64,000 nucleotides of DNA from Massilia sp. 9I. Lineage in GTDB: Bacteria; Pseudomonadota; Gammaproteobacteria; Burkholderiales; Burkholderiaceae_D. Positions within the stretch are counted from its first letter, which is position 1. Every line of letters starts with the position of its first letter. Under the pieces are notes generated by a model that saw nothing but the letters and a program-made list of their open reading frames with translations, was not told the DNA's origin and did no database searches. Positions 25,837 through 35,239 of this stretch are shown here, in pieces. A program made the translations under genes and the position numbers. Location: NCBI RefSeq assembly GCF_902506415.1, contig NZ_LR733275.1, forward strand, positions 1,003,651-1,067,650, read 5' to 3'.

Positions 25837-26529
25837 ATGAACCCAGCCAAACGACTAGAGATATTCACGCGCTTTCGCGCAGCCAACCCGAAGCCGACCA
25901 CCGAGCTCGAATTCACGACGCCCTTCGAACTTCTGATCGCGGTGCTGCTGTCGGCGCAGTCGACCGACGTCGGCGTCAACAAGGCCACGCGCCGGCTGTA
26001 CCCGGTGGCGAACACGCCGCAGGCCATCCTCGACCTGGGGCTGGACGAGCTCAAGTCCTATATTTCCACCATCGGCCTGTACAACACCAAGGCCGCGAAT
26101 GTCATGGCGACCTGCCGCATCCTGGTGGACCAATACGGCGGCGAAGTGCCGCCATCGCGCGAGGCGCTGGAGTCCCTGCCCGGCGTGGGCCGCAAGACCG
26201 CCAACGTGGTGCTGAACACCGCTTTCGGGGAGCCGACCATGGCGGTCGACACCCACATCTTCCGGGTGTCGAACCGCACGAAGATCGCCCCGGGCAAGAA
26301 CGTCGACATCGTCGAGCAGAAGCTGCTCAAGTTCGTGCCCAAGGATTTTCTGCACGACGCCCACCACTGGCTGATCCTGCACGGCCGCTACACCTGCGTG
26401 GCGCGCAAGCCGAAGTGCTGGAACTGCCTGATCAATGACCTGTGCGAGTTCAAGGACAAGACCCCGCCGCCCGCCGGCGCGATGGATCCGGCGGCCGACC
26501 TGGCGACTCAGGCCGCCGAACTGGGATAA
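25837..26529 (+). CDS. nth: Endonuclease III
   Basis: DNA glycosylase/AP lyase for oxidised pyrimidines, 230 residues. The helix-hairpin-helix LPGVGRKTANVVL contains the catalytic Lys; the catalytic Asp is in AVDTHIFRV; the [4Fe-4S] cluster cysteines are in CVARKPKCWNCLINDLC. About 17 residues extend beyond the cluster. It directly follows rsxB. Its last 22 bases overlap the 3' end of the convergent NTF2-like gene. Confidence 0.97.
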   Translation: MNPAKRLEIFTRFRAANPKPTTELEFTTPFELLIAVLLSAQSTDVGVNKATRRLYPVANTPQAILDLGLDELKSYISTIGLYNTKAANVMATCRILVDQYGGEVPPSREALESLPGVGRKTANVVLNTAFGEPTMAVDTHIFRVSNRTKIAPGKNVDIVEQKLLKFVPKDFLHDAHHWLILHGRYTCVARKPKCWNCLINDLCEFKDKTPPPAGAMDPAADLATQAAELG

Positions 26530-26882
26530 AGGCGCTTCTCGCCGGTGGCGAACGAGGCGCGCGCGATGCGCCCGTCCACCACTTCGTACACGCACAGCAT
26601 CTCCACCGTGCCCAGGCCCTCCGGGAAGTTGCGGGTGACGATCTCGAGGTCGGTGACGAAGTTGCCGAGGACGGAACGGTTCAGCAGGCGCGCCTGCAGA
26701 TCCGGTTCGGCGAAGCGCTCCTGGTAGCGCGGGCGGATCTGCGCGTGACCTTCTGCGAGCAGGGCGCCGTGCAGCGCGAACTGCTGCGCATCCGGTGCGT
26801 AGGTGCGCATCAGCGCGTCGAGGTCCTTGGCGTTGTAGGCGTCGAGCTGGGCCTGGACCACAGCGAGGGGAGATGGATTCAT
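26508..26882 (-). CDS. NTF2-like (SnoaL-type) family protein
   Basis: A 124-residue protein with the NTF2-like cone fold pattern: the N-terminal helix VVQAQLDAYNAKDLDALMRTY, then alternating strands including MLCVYEVVDGRIARASF. No signal peptide and no catalytic signature I can name. The ATG at 26882 (MNPSPLAVVQ) fits the family start; codons further upstream fall in the chemoreceptor terminator. Its 3' end overlaps nth tail to tail by 22 bases. Confidence 0.75.
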   Translation of the reverse strand: MNPSPLAVVQAQLDAYNAKDLDALMRTYAPDAQQFALHGALLAEGHAQIRPRYQERFAEPDLQARLLNRSVLGNFVTDLEIVTRNFPEGLGTVEMLCVYEVVDGRIARASFATGEKRLYPSSAA

Positions 26883-26900
26883 GGGCTCTGAAGGTAGATG

Positions 26901-26930
26901 AAAAAAACGCGCCGACTCTGGCGCGTCTTT
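26901..26930 (-). terminator. Intrinsic terminator of the chemoreceptor gene
   Basis: Minus-strand ACGCGCC / GGCGCGT arms are followed by seven T, 11 bases past the chemoreceptor stop and just upstream of the NTF2-like gene. Confidence 0.8.
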
Positions 26931-26940
26931 CATCTTAACC

Positions 26941-28521
26941 TCAAGCCGCCAGGCGTGCAGGCGAGCGGCCCGGCAAGGCCTTGCGCGTTTCGCGCGCATC
27001 TTCCAGCTTGAATACCGCGACCACCTCGGTCAAGGCCTGGGTCTGGTCGCGCAGCGACTGCGCGGCGGCGGCGGCTTCCTCCACCAGCGCCGCGTTCTGC
27101 TGGGTCGCCGTATCCATTTCGCTGACCGCCATGTTGACTTGCGCGATGCCGGCGCCCTGCTCCGCGCTGGCCTGGCTGATCTCACCGATGATGTCCATCA
27201 CGCGGCGTACGCTGGTGACGATCTCGCCCATGGTGGCGCCGGTTTCACCGACCAGCTGGTTGCCCGCTTCCACGCGCTGCACCGAGGCGTTGATCAGTTC
27301 CTTGATCTCTTTGGCGGCAGTGGCCGAACGGTGCGCCAGGTTGCGCACCTCGCCCGCGACCACGGCGAAGCCGCGGCCCTGCTCGCCTGCGCGGGCAGCT
27401 TCCACGGCCGCGTTCAGCGCCAGGATATTGGTCTGGAAGGCGATGCCGTCGATGACGCTGATGATGTCCACGATCTTGCGCGAGGACTCGCTGATCGAGG
27501 CCATGGTGCCGACCACCTGTTCGACCATGTGGCCGCCCTTGGCGGCGACGTCGCAGGCGGAGACGGCCAATGCGCTGGCCTGCTGCGCGTTCTCCGCATT
27601 GCGCTGCACGGTGGCGGTGATCTCTTCCATCGACGAGGCGGTTTCCTCGATGGCGCCGGCCTGCTGCTCGGTGCGGCTCGACAGGTCCAGGTTGCCCTGG
27701 GCGATTTCGTCCGACGCCACGGCGATGGTCTCGGCCCCGCCGCGCACCTGCGACACGATGGTCTGCAGACTGCCGGTCATGTCCTTCAGGGCCTGCAGCA
27801 GCTGGCCGGTCTCGTCGTCGCTGCGCACCACGATGCTGGTGCGAAGGTCGCCGGCAGCGACGCTTTGCGCCGCTTCGACGGCCTGGCCGAGCGGACGCGT
27901 GATCGAACGCGACACGAGCACGCCGGCGACCACCGCCACCGCGGCGCCCAGCAGCATCAGGGTGTAGCTCAGCAGCGTCGCATGGCTGCCCACTTCTTCG
28001 GCGGCGGCGACCGTGGCGGCGGTCTCCTTCGACATCGCCTGCTCGGCCTGCACCAGCAGTTCGGACGGGGCCCGGTCCATACCCTTGACCGCGCTGTCGC
28101 CCACCGCGGCATCGAAGCCTGCCGCGCCAAAGCCGGCGTAGGCGCTGCGGAAGGCCTCGCCCAGTTTCTTGTGTTCCTGCTCGAAGCGGCCCAGGAGCTC
28201 GCGCACCTCGCCGGCGGGTGTGATGGCGACCAGTTCCCTGGCTTCCTGCGCCACCTCGGACTCGGCTTTCTGGAAAGCGTCCCAGTGCTTGACGCGGTCA
28301 GCCTCGTCCTTGCCGCGCACGAGCGTGTTCTTCCATTCCTGCAGCTGCTTGCGGAAATCGCCCAGCAGGCGCTCCATGCGCTGGGCGTGGTTCGACTGCG
28401 CCATCGCGGCGTCGTAGGTGTCGAGGGCGTCGTTCATTCTCGCTACGCCGAAGAAGCCGGCGCAGGCCACGACGAGGGTGACGGCGGCGAATCCGATCGG
28501 GAGCTTGCGGCTGAGTTTCAT
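26941..28521 (-). CDS. Methyl-accepting chemotaxis protein
   Basis: A 526-residue chemoreceptor. There is an N-terminal membrane segment (about 8-28), a periplasmic four-helix-bundle sensor (about 30-185), a second membrane segment (about 187-207), HAMP (about 208-262) and a cytoplasmic signalling domain. The hairpin tip is well conserved (IDGIAFQTNILALNAAVEAARAGEQGRGFAVVA, seen in pieces around residue 360), with methylation-type helices on both sides. There is no CheR-binding NWETF-type tail; the C terminus is basic. Ligand unknown. Confidence 0.95.
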   Translation of the reverse strand: MKLSRKLPIGFAAVTLVVACAGFFGVARMNDALDTYDAAMAQSNHAQRMERLLGDFRKQLQEWKNTLVRGKDEADRVKHWDAFQKAESEVAQEARELVAITPAGEVRELLGRFEQEHKKLGEAFRSAYAGFGAAGFDAAVGDSAVKGMDRAPSELLVQAEQAMSKETAATVAAAEEVGSHATLLSYTLMLLGAAVAVVAGVLVSRSITRPLGQAVEAAQSVAAGDLRTSIVVRSDDETGQLLQALKDMTGSLQTIVSQVRGGAETIAVASDEIAQGNLDLSSRTEQQAGAIEETASSMEEITATVQRNAENAQQASALAVSACDVAAKGGHMVEQVVGTMASISESSRKIVDIISVIDGIAFQTNILALNAAVEAARAGEQGRGFAVVAGEVRNLAHRSATAAKEIKELINASVQRVEAGNQLVGETGATMGEIVTSVRRVMDIIGEISQASAEQGAGIAQVNMAVSEMDTATQQNAALVEEAAAAAQSLRDQTQALTEVVAVFKLEDARETRKALPGRSPARLAA

Positions 28522-28580
28522 GACTGGTTGTACGGGACTGAAGAGGTGCAGTCCAGTCTACGGAGTTTGTATCTTCCGGG

Positions 28581-28627
28581 CAAAAAAAAGACACAAAGCC
28601 TGATCAGTTCGCCAAGCTTTTGTGTGC
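28581..28627 (-). terminator. Probable terminator of proB
   Basis: On the minus strand ACACAAAAGC pairs with GCTTTGTGT (one bulge) across a 16-base loop, followed by eight T. It lies just after the proB stop. Confidence 0.65.
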
Positions 28628-28643
28628 ATGCGGCAACAAGACT

Positions 28644-29762
28644 TTACAGAAGTACCAGGTTGTCCCGATGTACCAGCTCCGGTCCTTCCATGTAGCCGAG
28701 GATGCGTTCGATCTCGGCCGAGGAATGGCGCATGATGCGCCGCACTTCGCTGCTGGTGTAGTTGGTCAGTCCGCGCGCCAGCGGGCGGCCGGCCTCGTCG
28801 ATGCAGGTGATGACCTGCCCGCGCCCGAATTCGCCACGTACTGCGATCACGCCGATCGGCAGCAGCGACTTGCCTTCCTTCGTCAGTTTCTGCACGGCCC
28901 CTAGGTCGAGCACCACTTCGCCGGTGGTGTGCAGGTGGTCGATCATCCATTGGCGGCGCGCAGTCAGGCGGCCGGTCGGGGCGACCAGCTGGGTGCCGAT
29001 GGCTTCCCCGGCAGCCAGGCGCGTCAGCACGTTTTCTTCGCGGCCCCAGGCGATGATGGTGTGGGCGCCGGAGCGGGCGGCGCGCCGGGCCGCCAGCACC
29101 TTGGTCAGCATGCCGCCGCGCCCGATGCTGGAGCCGGCGCCGCCGGCCATCGCTTCAAGCGCCGGGTCGCCCGCCTGTGCTTCGCCGATCAGCTGGGCGT
29201 CCGGATCCTTGCGCGGGTCGGCGGAATACAGGCCGCGCTGGTCGGTGAGGATCACCAGCGCGTCGGCTTCGATCAGGTTGGCCACCAGGGCGCCGAGGGT
29301 GTCGTTGTCACCGAACTTGATCTCGTCGGTGACGACCGTGTCGTTCTCGTTGATGATCGGGACCACGCCCAGGCGCAGCAGGGTAGTGAGGGTCGAGCGC
29401 GCGTTCAGGTAGCGTTCGCGGTCGGCCAGGTCGGCGTGCGTCAGCAGGACCTGCGCCGTACCAATGCCGTGCGTACGGAAGCTGGTTTCGTAGATCTGCG
29501 CCAGGCCCATCTGGCCCACGGCGGCGCAGGCCTGCAGCTCGTGGATGTCGGTCGGGCGCGCGGCGAAACCGAGGCGCAGCATGCCTTCGGCGATCGCGCC
29601 GGAAGACACCAGCACGACTTCCTTGCCGAGGCCGCGCAGTGCGGCGATTTGAAAGGCCCAGCGGGCGATGGCGGTATGGTCCAGGCCCCTGCCCTCGTTG
29701 GTGACGAGCGAGGAACCGACCTTGACGATGATGCGGGAAGCTTGCTGGAGTACAGAGTTCAT
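28644..29762 (-). CDS. proB: Glutamate 5-kinase
   Basis: First step of proline synthesis: phosphorylation of glutamate to gamma-glutamyl phosphate. 372 residues with an amino-acid kinase domain (about 1-260; [54 protein letters not shown]) and a C-terminal PUA domain (about 280-365). The start codon overlaps the stop of the upstream small membrane protein gene (ATGA), so it belongs to the obgE transcript. Confidence 0.97.
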   Translation of the reverse strand: MNSVLQQASRIIVKVGSSLVTNEGRGLDHTAIARWAFQIAALRGLGKEVVLVSSGAIAEGMLRLGFAARPTDIHELQACAAVGQMGLAQIYETSFRTHGIGTAQVLLTHADLADRERYLNARSTLTTLLRLGVVPIINENDTVVTDEIKFGDNDTLGALVANLIEADALVILTDQRGLYSADPRKDPDAQLIGEAQAGDPALEAMAGGAGSSIGRGGMLTKVLAARRAARSGAHTIIAWGREENVLTRLAAGEAIGTQLVAPTGRLTARRQWMIDHLHTTGEVVLDLGAVQKLTKEGKSLLPIGVIAVRGEFGRGQVITCIDEAGRPLARGLTNYTSSEVRRIMRHSSAEIERILGYMEGPELVHRDNLVLL

Positions 29763-30169
29763 GGCGACAGGAATTTTCCTCGCGGCCGTAAGGCCAGCAG
29801 GGAAAGTCCTGCCAACAGCTCGACCGCGCAGACAGCTAATAATACCCCCTTCGGCAGTCCGATCGCGAATGCCGCGATCAGGCGCCCGGCCGGCTGGGCC
29901 AGGAGGAACAATGCGGTGAGGTCGACGAGAAGGGGCTGGTCGCCGCTTCTAGCTGCCAGCAGCGCCAGCATCGCGGTAGCGAGGCGCATGCCCACGTAGA
30001 CGGCGTAGAACTGGCTGTAGCCGTTCACGCCGACGAGAAAGATGCCCATCGCGCCCGCGATGCGGTCGGGATCGAGCATGGCCGCCAGGGCCGCCAGCGA
30101 GCTGACGGAGGCAAGCACCTGCAGCAGCTGGCCACGCAGCCAGCTGCGATTGACGGCTGCTTTAAGCAA
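29759..30169 (-). CDS. Small four-helix membrane protein, DUF4345-like
   Basis: A 136-residue hydrophobic protein with about four membrane segments (near 15-31, 42-70, 83-105, 108-127). It carries family-like [21 protein letters not shown] and [15 protein letters not shown] stretches, similar to DUF4345; function unknown. It lies between obgE (one base away) and proB (4-base overlap), all on the same strand. The start is a TTG right after the obgE stop, so it is uncertain; an ATG at residue 32 would remove the first helix. Confidence 0.65.
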   Translation of the reverse strand: MLKAAVNRSWLRGQLLQVLASVSSLAALAAMLDPDRIAGAMGIFLVGVNGYSQFYAVYVGMRLATAMLALLAARSGDQPLLVDLTALFLLAQPAGRLIAAFAIGLPKGVLLAVCAVELLAGLSLLALRPRGKFLSP

Positions 30170-30170
30170 C

Positions 30171-31332
<1,162 letters not shown>

Positions 31333-31391
31333 CGATGGAAGGCTTGCGCCTTGCAAAGAAGCGCCGCAAGAGCTGCGGCGCGAGTGCTTAA

Positions 31392-31664
31392 TTAAGCAGC
31401 GACTGCTTCGTTAGCAACGACGGTCACGAACTGCTTCGAGCCCACGCCTTGCTTGACGAACTTGACGGTACCGTCGACCAGCGCGAACAGGGTGTGGTCC
31501 TTGCCGGTGCCGACGTTGGTGCCAGCGCGCACCGGGGTGCCGCGTTGACGGATGATGATGCCGCCGGCGTTGATCGCCTGGCCGCCGTAGACTTTCACGC
31601 CGAGGCGTTTGCTTTCTGAGTCACGGCCGTTGCGGGTAGTACCGCCACCTTTTTTGTGTGCCAT
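31392..31664 (-). CDS. rpmA: 50S ribosomal protein L27
   Basis: A 90-residue L27 with the invariant N terminus [21 protein letters not shown], which reaches the peptidyl transferase centre, and the [16 protein letters not shown] core. It lies 43 bases downstream of rplU. Confidence 0.99.
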   Translation of the reverse strand: MAHKKGGGTTRNGRDSESKRLGVKVYGGQAINAGGIIIRQRGTPVRAGTNVGTGKDHTLFALVDGTVKFVKQGVGSKQFVTVVANEAVAA

Positions 31665-31707
31665 TTATTTGCTCCTTGATGAATGAACTTGGTGAATCGA
31701 ACGGGGA

Positions 31708-32019
31708 TTAGCCGTTGATCGACACCACCTGGATTTCGGTGAAGTTCTGGCGATGGCCCTGACGCTTCTGGTAGTGCTTACGACGGCGCATCTTGAAGAT
31801 GCGGACCTTGTCGTGGCGACCGTGAGAAACAACTTTCACCAGGACCGAGGCACCTTCGACCAGCGGAGCACCAAACTTGATGCTATCGCCCGCGCCGAGC
31901 GCGAGAACTTGATCGATGGTGAGTTCGGAACCAATGTCAGCAGGTATCTGTTCTACTTTGAGTTTTTCGCCAGCGACAACTTTGTATTGCTTGCCACCGG
32001 TTTTTATGACCGCGTACAT
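31708..32019 (-). CDS. rplU: 50S ribosomal protein L21
   Basis: A 103-residue L21. It starts [14 protein letters not shown] and has the C-terminal RNA-binding [16 protein letters not shown]. The ATG at 32019 is preceded by GAGG. The in-frame extension upstream (to 32214) runs through the promoter and is not coding. First gene of the rplU-rpmA(-obgE-proB) unit. Confidence 0.99.
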   Translation of the reverse strand: MYAVIKTGGKQYKVVAGEKLKVEQIPADIGSELTIDQVLALGAGDSIKFGAPLVEGASVLVKVVSHGRHDKVRIFKMRRRKHYQKRQGHRQNFTEIQVVSING

Positions 32020-32098
32020 GATTGAAACCTCATCAAATGTTAAAAGAATCCCGCCGGCGTCAGAGACGCTGAGCTGTTCGGATGCCGGGGAACAGGGG

Positions 32099-32127
32099 AT
32101 TATACATAACTCGCTGCAGCGCGTCAA
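32099..32127 (-). promoter_or_regulatory. Sigma-70 promoter of rplU-rpmA
   Basis: Minus-strand -35 TTGACG (32127-32122), a 17-base spacer and consensus -10 TATAAT (32104-32099). The start would be near 32092, giving a leader of about 70 bases. The divergent ispB has its own TATAAT at 32254-32259 without a clear -35. Confidence 0.75.
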
Positions 32128-32300
32128 AAGGCCTTGACGATTCCTGCCGAGCATGTTGCATGCGTAGCGCTTTGCCAACGTTGCCGTCACATGTGGCTGG
32201 ACCACCTGCGTCACCGATAAGCCATCAGTGGGACGCCTATCCCTTGCATGACGTATAATCGCGCCTTAACACAATACTCACTGTTTATTGCAGGTTCGCC

Positions 32301-33287
32301 TTGTCAGCCGCTACCCAACACGCCCAGAACACTATCGCCCAATCGATCGCCACCGACATGGAGGCCGTGAATGCGGTGATCCGACAGCGACTGCAATCGG
32401 AAGTAAGCCTGGTCAACCAGATCGCCGAATACATCATCAGCGCGGGCGGCAAGCGGATCCGGCCGGTGCTGGTGCTGCTGCTGGCGAACGCCTACGGATA
32501 CAAGGGCAGCGACCACCACGAACTGGCGGCGGTGGTCGAATTCATCCACACCGCCACCCTGCTGCATGACGACGTGGTCGACGAATCCTCGATGCGCCGT
32601 GGACGCCAGACCGCCAACGCCCTGTTCGGCAATGCCGCCTCGGTGCTGGTGGGCGACTACCTGTATTCGCGCTCGTTCGAGATGATGACCAGCCTCGACA
32701 ACATGCGCGTGATGAGCATCCTGTCGCGCGCCACCACCGTCATCGCCGAAGGCGAAGTGCTGCAGCTGCTGAACATGCACGATCCGGACGTGACGCACGA
32801 GAGCTACCTCACCGTGATCCGCTCGAAGACCGCCAAGCTGTTCGAAGCGGCGGCAGAACTGGGCGCCCTGGTCGGTGGCGCGAACGATGCGCAGATCGCG
32901 GCGGCCGGCGAATACGGCCGCTCGCTGGGCACGGCCTTCCAGCTGATCGACGATGTGCTGGACTATGCCGGCGACGCCGCCGAGATCGGCAAGAACCTGG
33001 GCGACGACCTGCGCGAAGGCAAACCGACCCTCCCGCTGATCTGGCTGATGGAACATGGCACCTCGGAACAGCGCGAGCTGGTGCGCAGCTGCATCGAGCA
33101 TGGCGACGAAGCCCAGTTCGAAGCGGTGCTGGCGGCCGTCAGCTCGAGCGGCGCCCTCGCCTACACCCGCCAGCAGGCGGAACAGGCTGCCGAGCGCGCA
33201 GCCGAAGCGATCGCCGATTTGCCTGATAGCGAGTACAAGTCGAGCCTGCTCCAGCTCTGCAGTTTCGCTGTTGACAGGAACCATTGA
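32301..33287 (+). CDS. ispB: Octaprenyl diphosphate synthase / polyprenyl synthetase
   Basis: Trans-isoprenyl diphosphate synthase making the quinone side chain, 328 residues. Both aspartate-rich motifs are present: HDDVVDESSMRRG (FARM) and QLIDDVLDYAG (SARM), plus GGKRIRPVLVLLLA near the N terminus. It is divergent from rplU, the common betaproteobacterial order. The start is a TTG at 32301 with AGGTT upstream. Chain length cannot be read directly; C40 is inferred from the family. Confidence 0.94.
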   Translation: MSAATQHAQNTIAQSIATDMEAVNAVIRQRLQSEVSLVNQIAEYIISAGGKRIRPVLVLLLANAYGYKGSDHHELAAVVEFIHTATLLHDDVVDESSMRRGRQTANALFGNAASVLVGDYLYSRSFEMMTSLDNMRVMSILSRATTVIAEGEVLQLLNMHDPDVTHESYLTVIRSKTAKLFEAAAELGALVGGANDAQIAAAGEYGRSLGTAFQLIDDVLDYAGDAAEIGKNLGDDLREGKPTLPLIWLMEHGTSEQRELVRSCIEHGDEAQFEAVLAAVSSSGALAYTRQQAEQAAERAAEAIADLPDSEYKSSLLQLCSFAVDRNH

Positions 33288-33299
33288 GACAACTATAGT
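33271..33299 (+). promoter_or_regulatory. Promoter of tRNA-Pro inside the ispB 3' end
   Basis: Perfect -35 TTGACA (33271-33276), a 17-base spacer and -10 TATAGT (33294-33299). The -35 lies within the last ispB codons. The start would be near 33306, 34 bases before the tRNA. Confidence 0.75.
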
Positions 33300-33339
33300 A
33301 ATGCCTTCCCGAGATTTCGGAAACGTCATCTCAAACCGT

Positions 33340-33416
33340 CGGGGTGTAGCTTAGCCCGGTAGAGCGCTACGTTCGGGACGTAGAGGCCGGAGGTTCGAAT
33401 CCTCTCACCCCGACCA
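33340..33416 (+). tRNA. tRNA-Pro (anticodon CGG)
   Basis: A 77-base cloverleaf. Acceptor arms CGGGGTG / CACCCCG pair fully and the discriminator A is followed by an encoded CCA. Anticodon stem CTACG / CGTAG encloses loop TTCGGGA with anticodon CGG. The T-arm has GGAGGTTCGAATCCTC. It reads CCG proline codons. Confidence 0.97.
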
Positions 33417-33424
33417 AGAATTCA

Positions 33425-33459
33425 AAAAACAGCGAGCTGCGGCTCGCTGTTTTTTTTTC
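33425..33459 (+). terminator. Intrinsic terminator after tRNA-Pro
   Basis: ACAGCGAGC / GCTCGCTGT arms with a four-base loop are followed by nine T, about 12 bases past the tRNA end. Confidence 0.92.
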
Positions 33460-33557
33460 GTCTGTTCGATTGTTCTGCCGCTTCCCCCATCCATGGTGGG
33501 CCACAGGCGCGCGGTAAATGCTTAGTCTCTCGGCTTTCCCATTCTCGCTTGCCTGCC

Positions 33558-34454
33558 ATGAAATACTTGCCCCTGCTCGCACTGCTCGCGTTCGCCAACG
33601 CCGGCGCCGCCACCCTGCCCCAATCCGGCCGCCTGACACTCGATGTCAAGATCGACGGTACCGGCCTCACCCGCGGCAACAAGGGCAAGGCGACGTTCAA
33701 GACCGCCGAGACCGTTCACCTGGCCTTCACCGTACACCCGGTCGCGGGCCTGGAAGCCATCAACCGCCTGGATGAAGCCGGCACCCAGCAGGCCATTCAG
33801 CAGGTGAGCGCCCCGGCACAGGCGCGCATGCCGTCGGAAGCCGACGCGCAGCGCATGGCTGCGCAGATGCAGAAGGAAGCGGCGGCCTGCGGCAGCAACG
33901 TCGCCTGCCTGCAGCGCGTCGGCGAAAAGGCCAGCCGCATGACTGCCGCCTGGACCGGCGCCCCGGCCATGCCCCAGCCGCAGGAAGGCCGCTACCTGAA
34001 CTTCAGCGGCATGGAGCTGGAACGCTGCAACATGGAGTACACGGCGCGCATCGACGACAGCGTGGACGGCAGCATCGACGACGTGCAGGGCCCGGTTCCC
34101 TACACCGAACAGAAGAGCGCCGACTACAAGGGTGGCGCACGCGAGGTCCCCTTCCTATGCATGAGCATGGTGACGCTCGATACCAAAACGGACAGCCTGT
34201 GGGTGCTCACCCAGTTCCCCTCGCCGATGGGCCAGGTCACGCGCCTGCAAGGGCGCGACCGCCGCACCAGTTCTCCATCGGACGGCATCGCGCTGCAGAA
34301 AGACGCGATGGCCTGGGTGTTCGACCAGCTGCGCGGCAAGGTGCAGCGCAGCGGCAGCCGAAAGACCACATTGCGCGTGCCGACCACCCTCATGGGACAG
34401 CAGGGCGAACAGACTTTTGAGGTCGACATGCGCTGGAAGTTCGAGACGAAGTAG
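33558..34454 (+). CDS. Secreted protein of unknown function
   Basis: A 298-residue protein with a signal peptide (KYLPLLALLAFANAGAA). The rest contains a predicted beta-rich N-terminal part, an alanine/glutamine-rich helical stretch (about 75-130) with a small Cys pair (ACGSNVACLQ), and a C-terminal beta-rich part. No family is recognised. The ATG at 33558 gives the clean signal; a TTG three codons earlier is also in frame. It stands alone between the tRNA terminator and the dienelactone hydrolase gene; base composition is like its neighbours. Confidence 0.7.
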   Translation: MKYLPLLALLAFANAGAATLPQSGRLTLDVKIDGTGLTRGNKGKATFKTAETVHLAFTVHPVAGLEAINRLDEAGTQQAIQQVSAPAQARMPSEADAQRMAAQMQKEAAACGSNVACLQRVGEKASRMTAAWTGAPAMPQPQEGRYLNFSGMELERCNMEYTARIDDSVDGSIDDVQGPVPYTEQKSADYKGGAREVPFLCMSMVTLDTKTDSLWVLTQFPSPMGQVTRLQGRDRRTSSPSDGIALQKDAMAWVFDQLRGKVQRSGSRKTTLRVPTTLMGQQGEQTFEVDMRWKFETK

Positions 34455-34540
34455 CGTGCCACGCGATCCGTGCAGTCCCGATATGATGAGCGACCCAGGC
34501 TTGCCAGGCCTGACCCTTCCATACTTATCGAAAGGTTGCC

Positions 34541-35239
34541 ATGACCGCACAGATCCAGGTGCAAACCACTGACGGCAGCTTCGTCTGCCACGTCGCGCGC
34601 CCCGCCACGCCGGGGCCGCATCCGGTCGTCATCGTTCTGCAGGAAATCTTCGGCGTGAACGCCGGCATCCGCAGCATCGCCGACGACTGGGCCGCCAAGG
34701 GCTATATCGCCGTCTGCCCCGACCTGTTCTGGCGCATCGAGCCGGGCGTGTTCCTGTCCGAGGCCAAAGAGGGAGACTGGGAAAAGGCCTTCGCGCTCTA
34801 CAAGGCCTATGACGTGAATAAGGGCGTCGAGGACATTGCGCTCACGATCAAACAGGCGCGTACGCTGCAGGATGCCAACGGCAAGGTCGGCGTCACCGGC
34901 TATTGCCTGGGCGGCTTGATGACCTTCCTGAGCGCCGCCCGCACCGATGCAGACGCCTTCGCCGCCTATTACGGCGGCGGCACCGACCAGCACCTGGACG
35001 AGGTGGCGAACATCCGCGCCCCCCTGCTCTACCACCTGGCCGAAGAGGACGAGTTCATCGGCAAGGACGCGCAAGCGAAGATCCGCGCGGCCTTCGCCGG
35101 CAAGGACAATATCGAGCTGCACAGCTACGCCGGGCGCAACCACGCTTTTGCGCGCCCGGGCGGCAATCACTACGACGATGCGGACGCCAAGCTGGCAGCA
35201 AGCCGCACCGAAGCCTTCTTCGCGCGCACCCTGCGCTAG
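34541..35239 (+). CDS. Dienelactone hydrolase family protein
   Basis: A 232-residue cytoplasmic alpha/beta hydrolase. The nucleophile is Cys in GVTGYCLGG (about residue 124); the acid is probably in LAEEDEFIG and the His in AGRNHAFARPGG. Classical DLHs open dienelactones in chloroaromatic degradation, but no such pathway is near, so the substrate is unknown. Its TAG stop shares the tetranucleotide CTAG with the stop of the convergent nasA. Confidence 0.92.
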   Translation: MTAQIQVQTTDGSFVCHVARPATPGPHPVVIVLQEIFGVNAGIRSIADDWAAKGYIAVCPDLFWRIEPGVFLSEAKEGDWEKAFALYKAYDVNKGVEDIALTIKQARTLQDANGKVGVTGYCLGGLMTFLSAARTDADAFAAYYGGGTDQHLDEVANIRAPLLYHLAEEDEFIGKDAQAKIRAAFAGKDNIELHSYAGRNHAFARPGGNHYDDADAKLAASRTEAFFARTLR

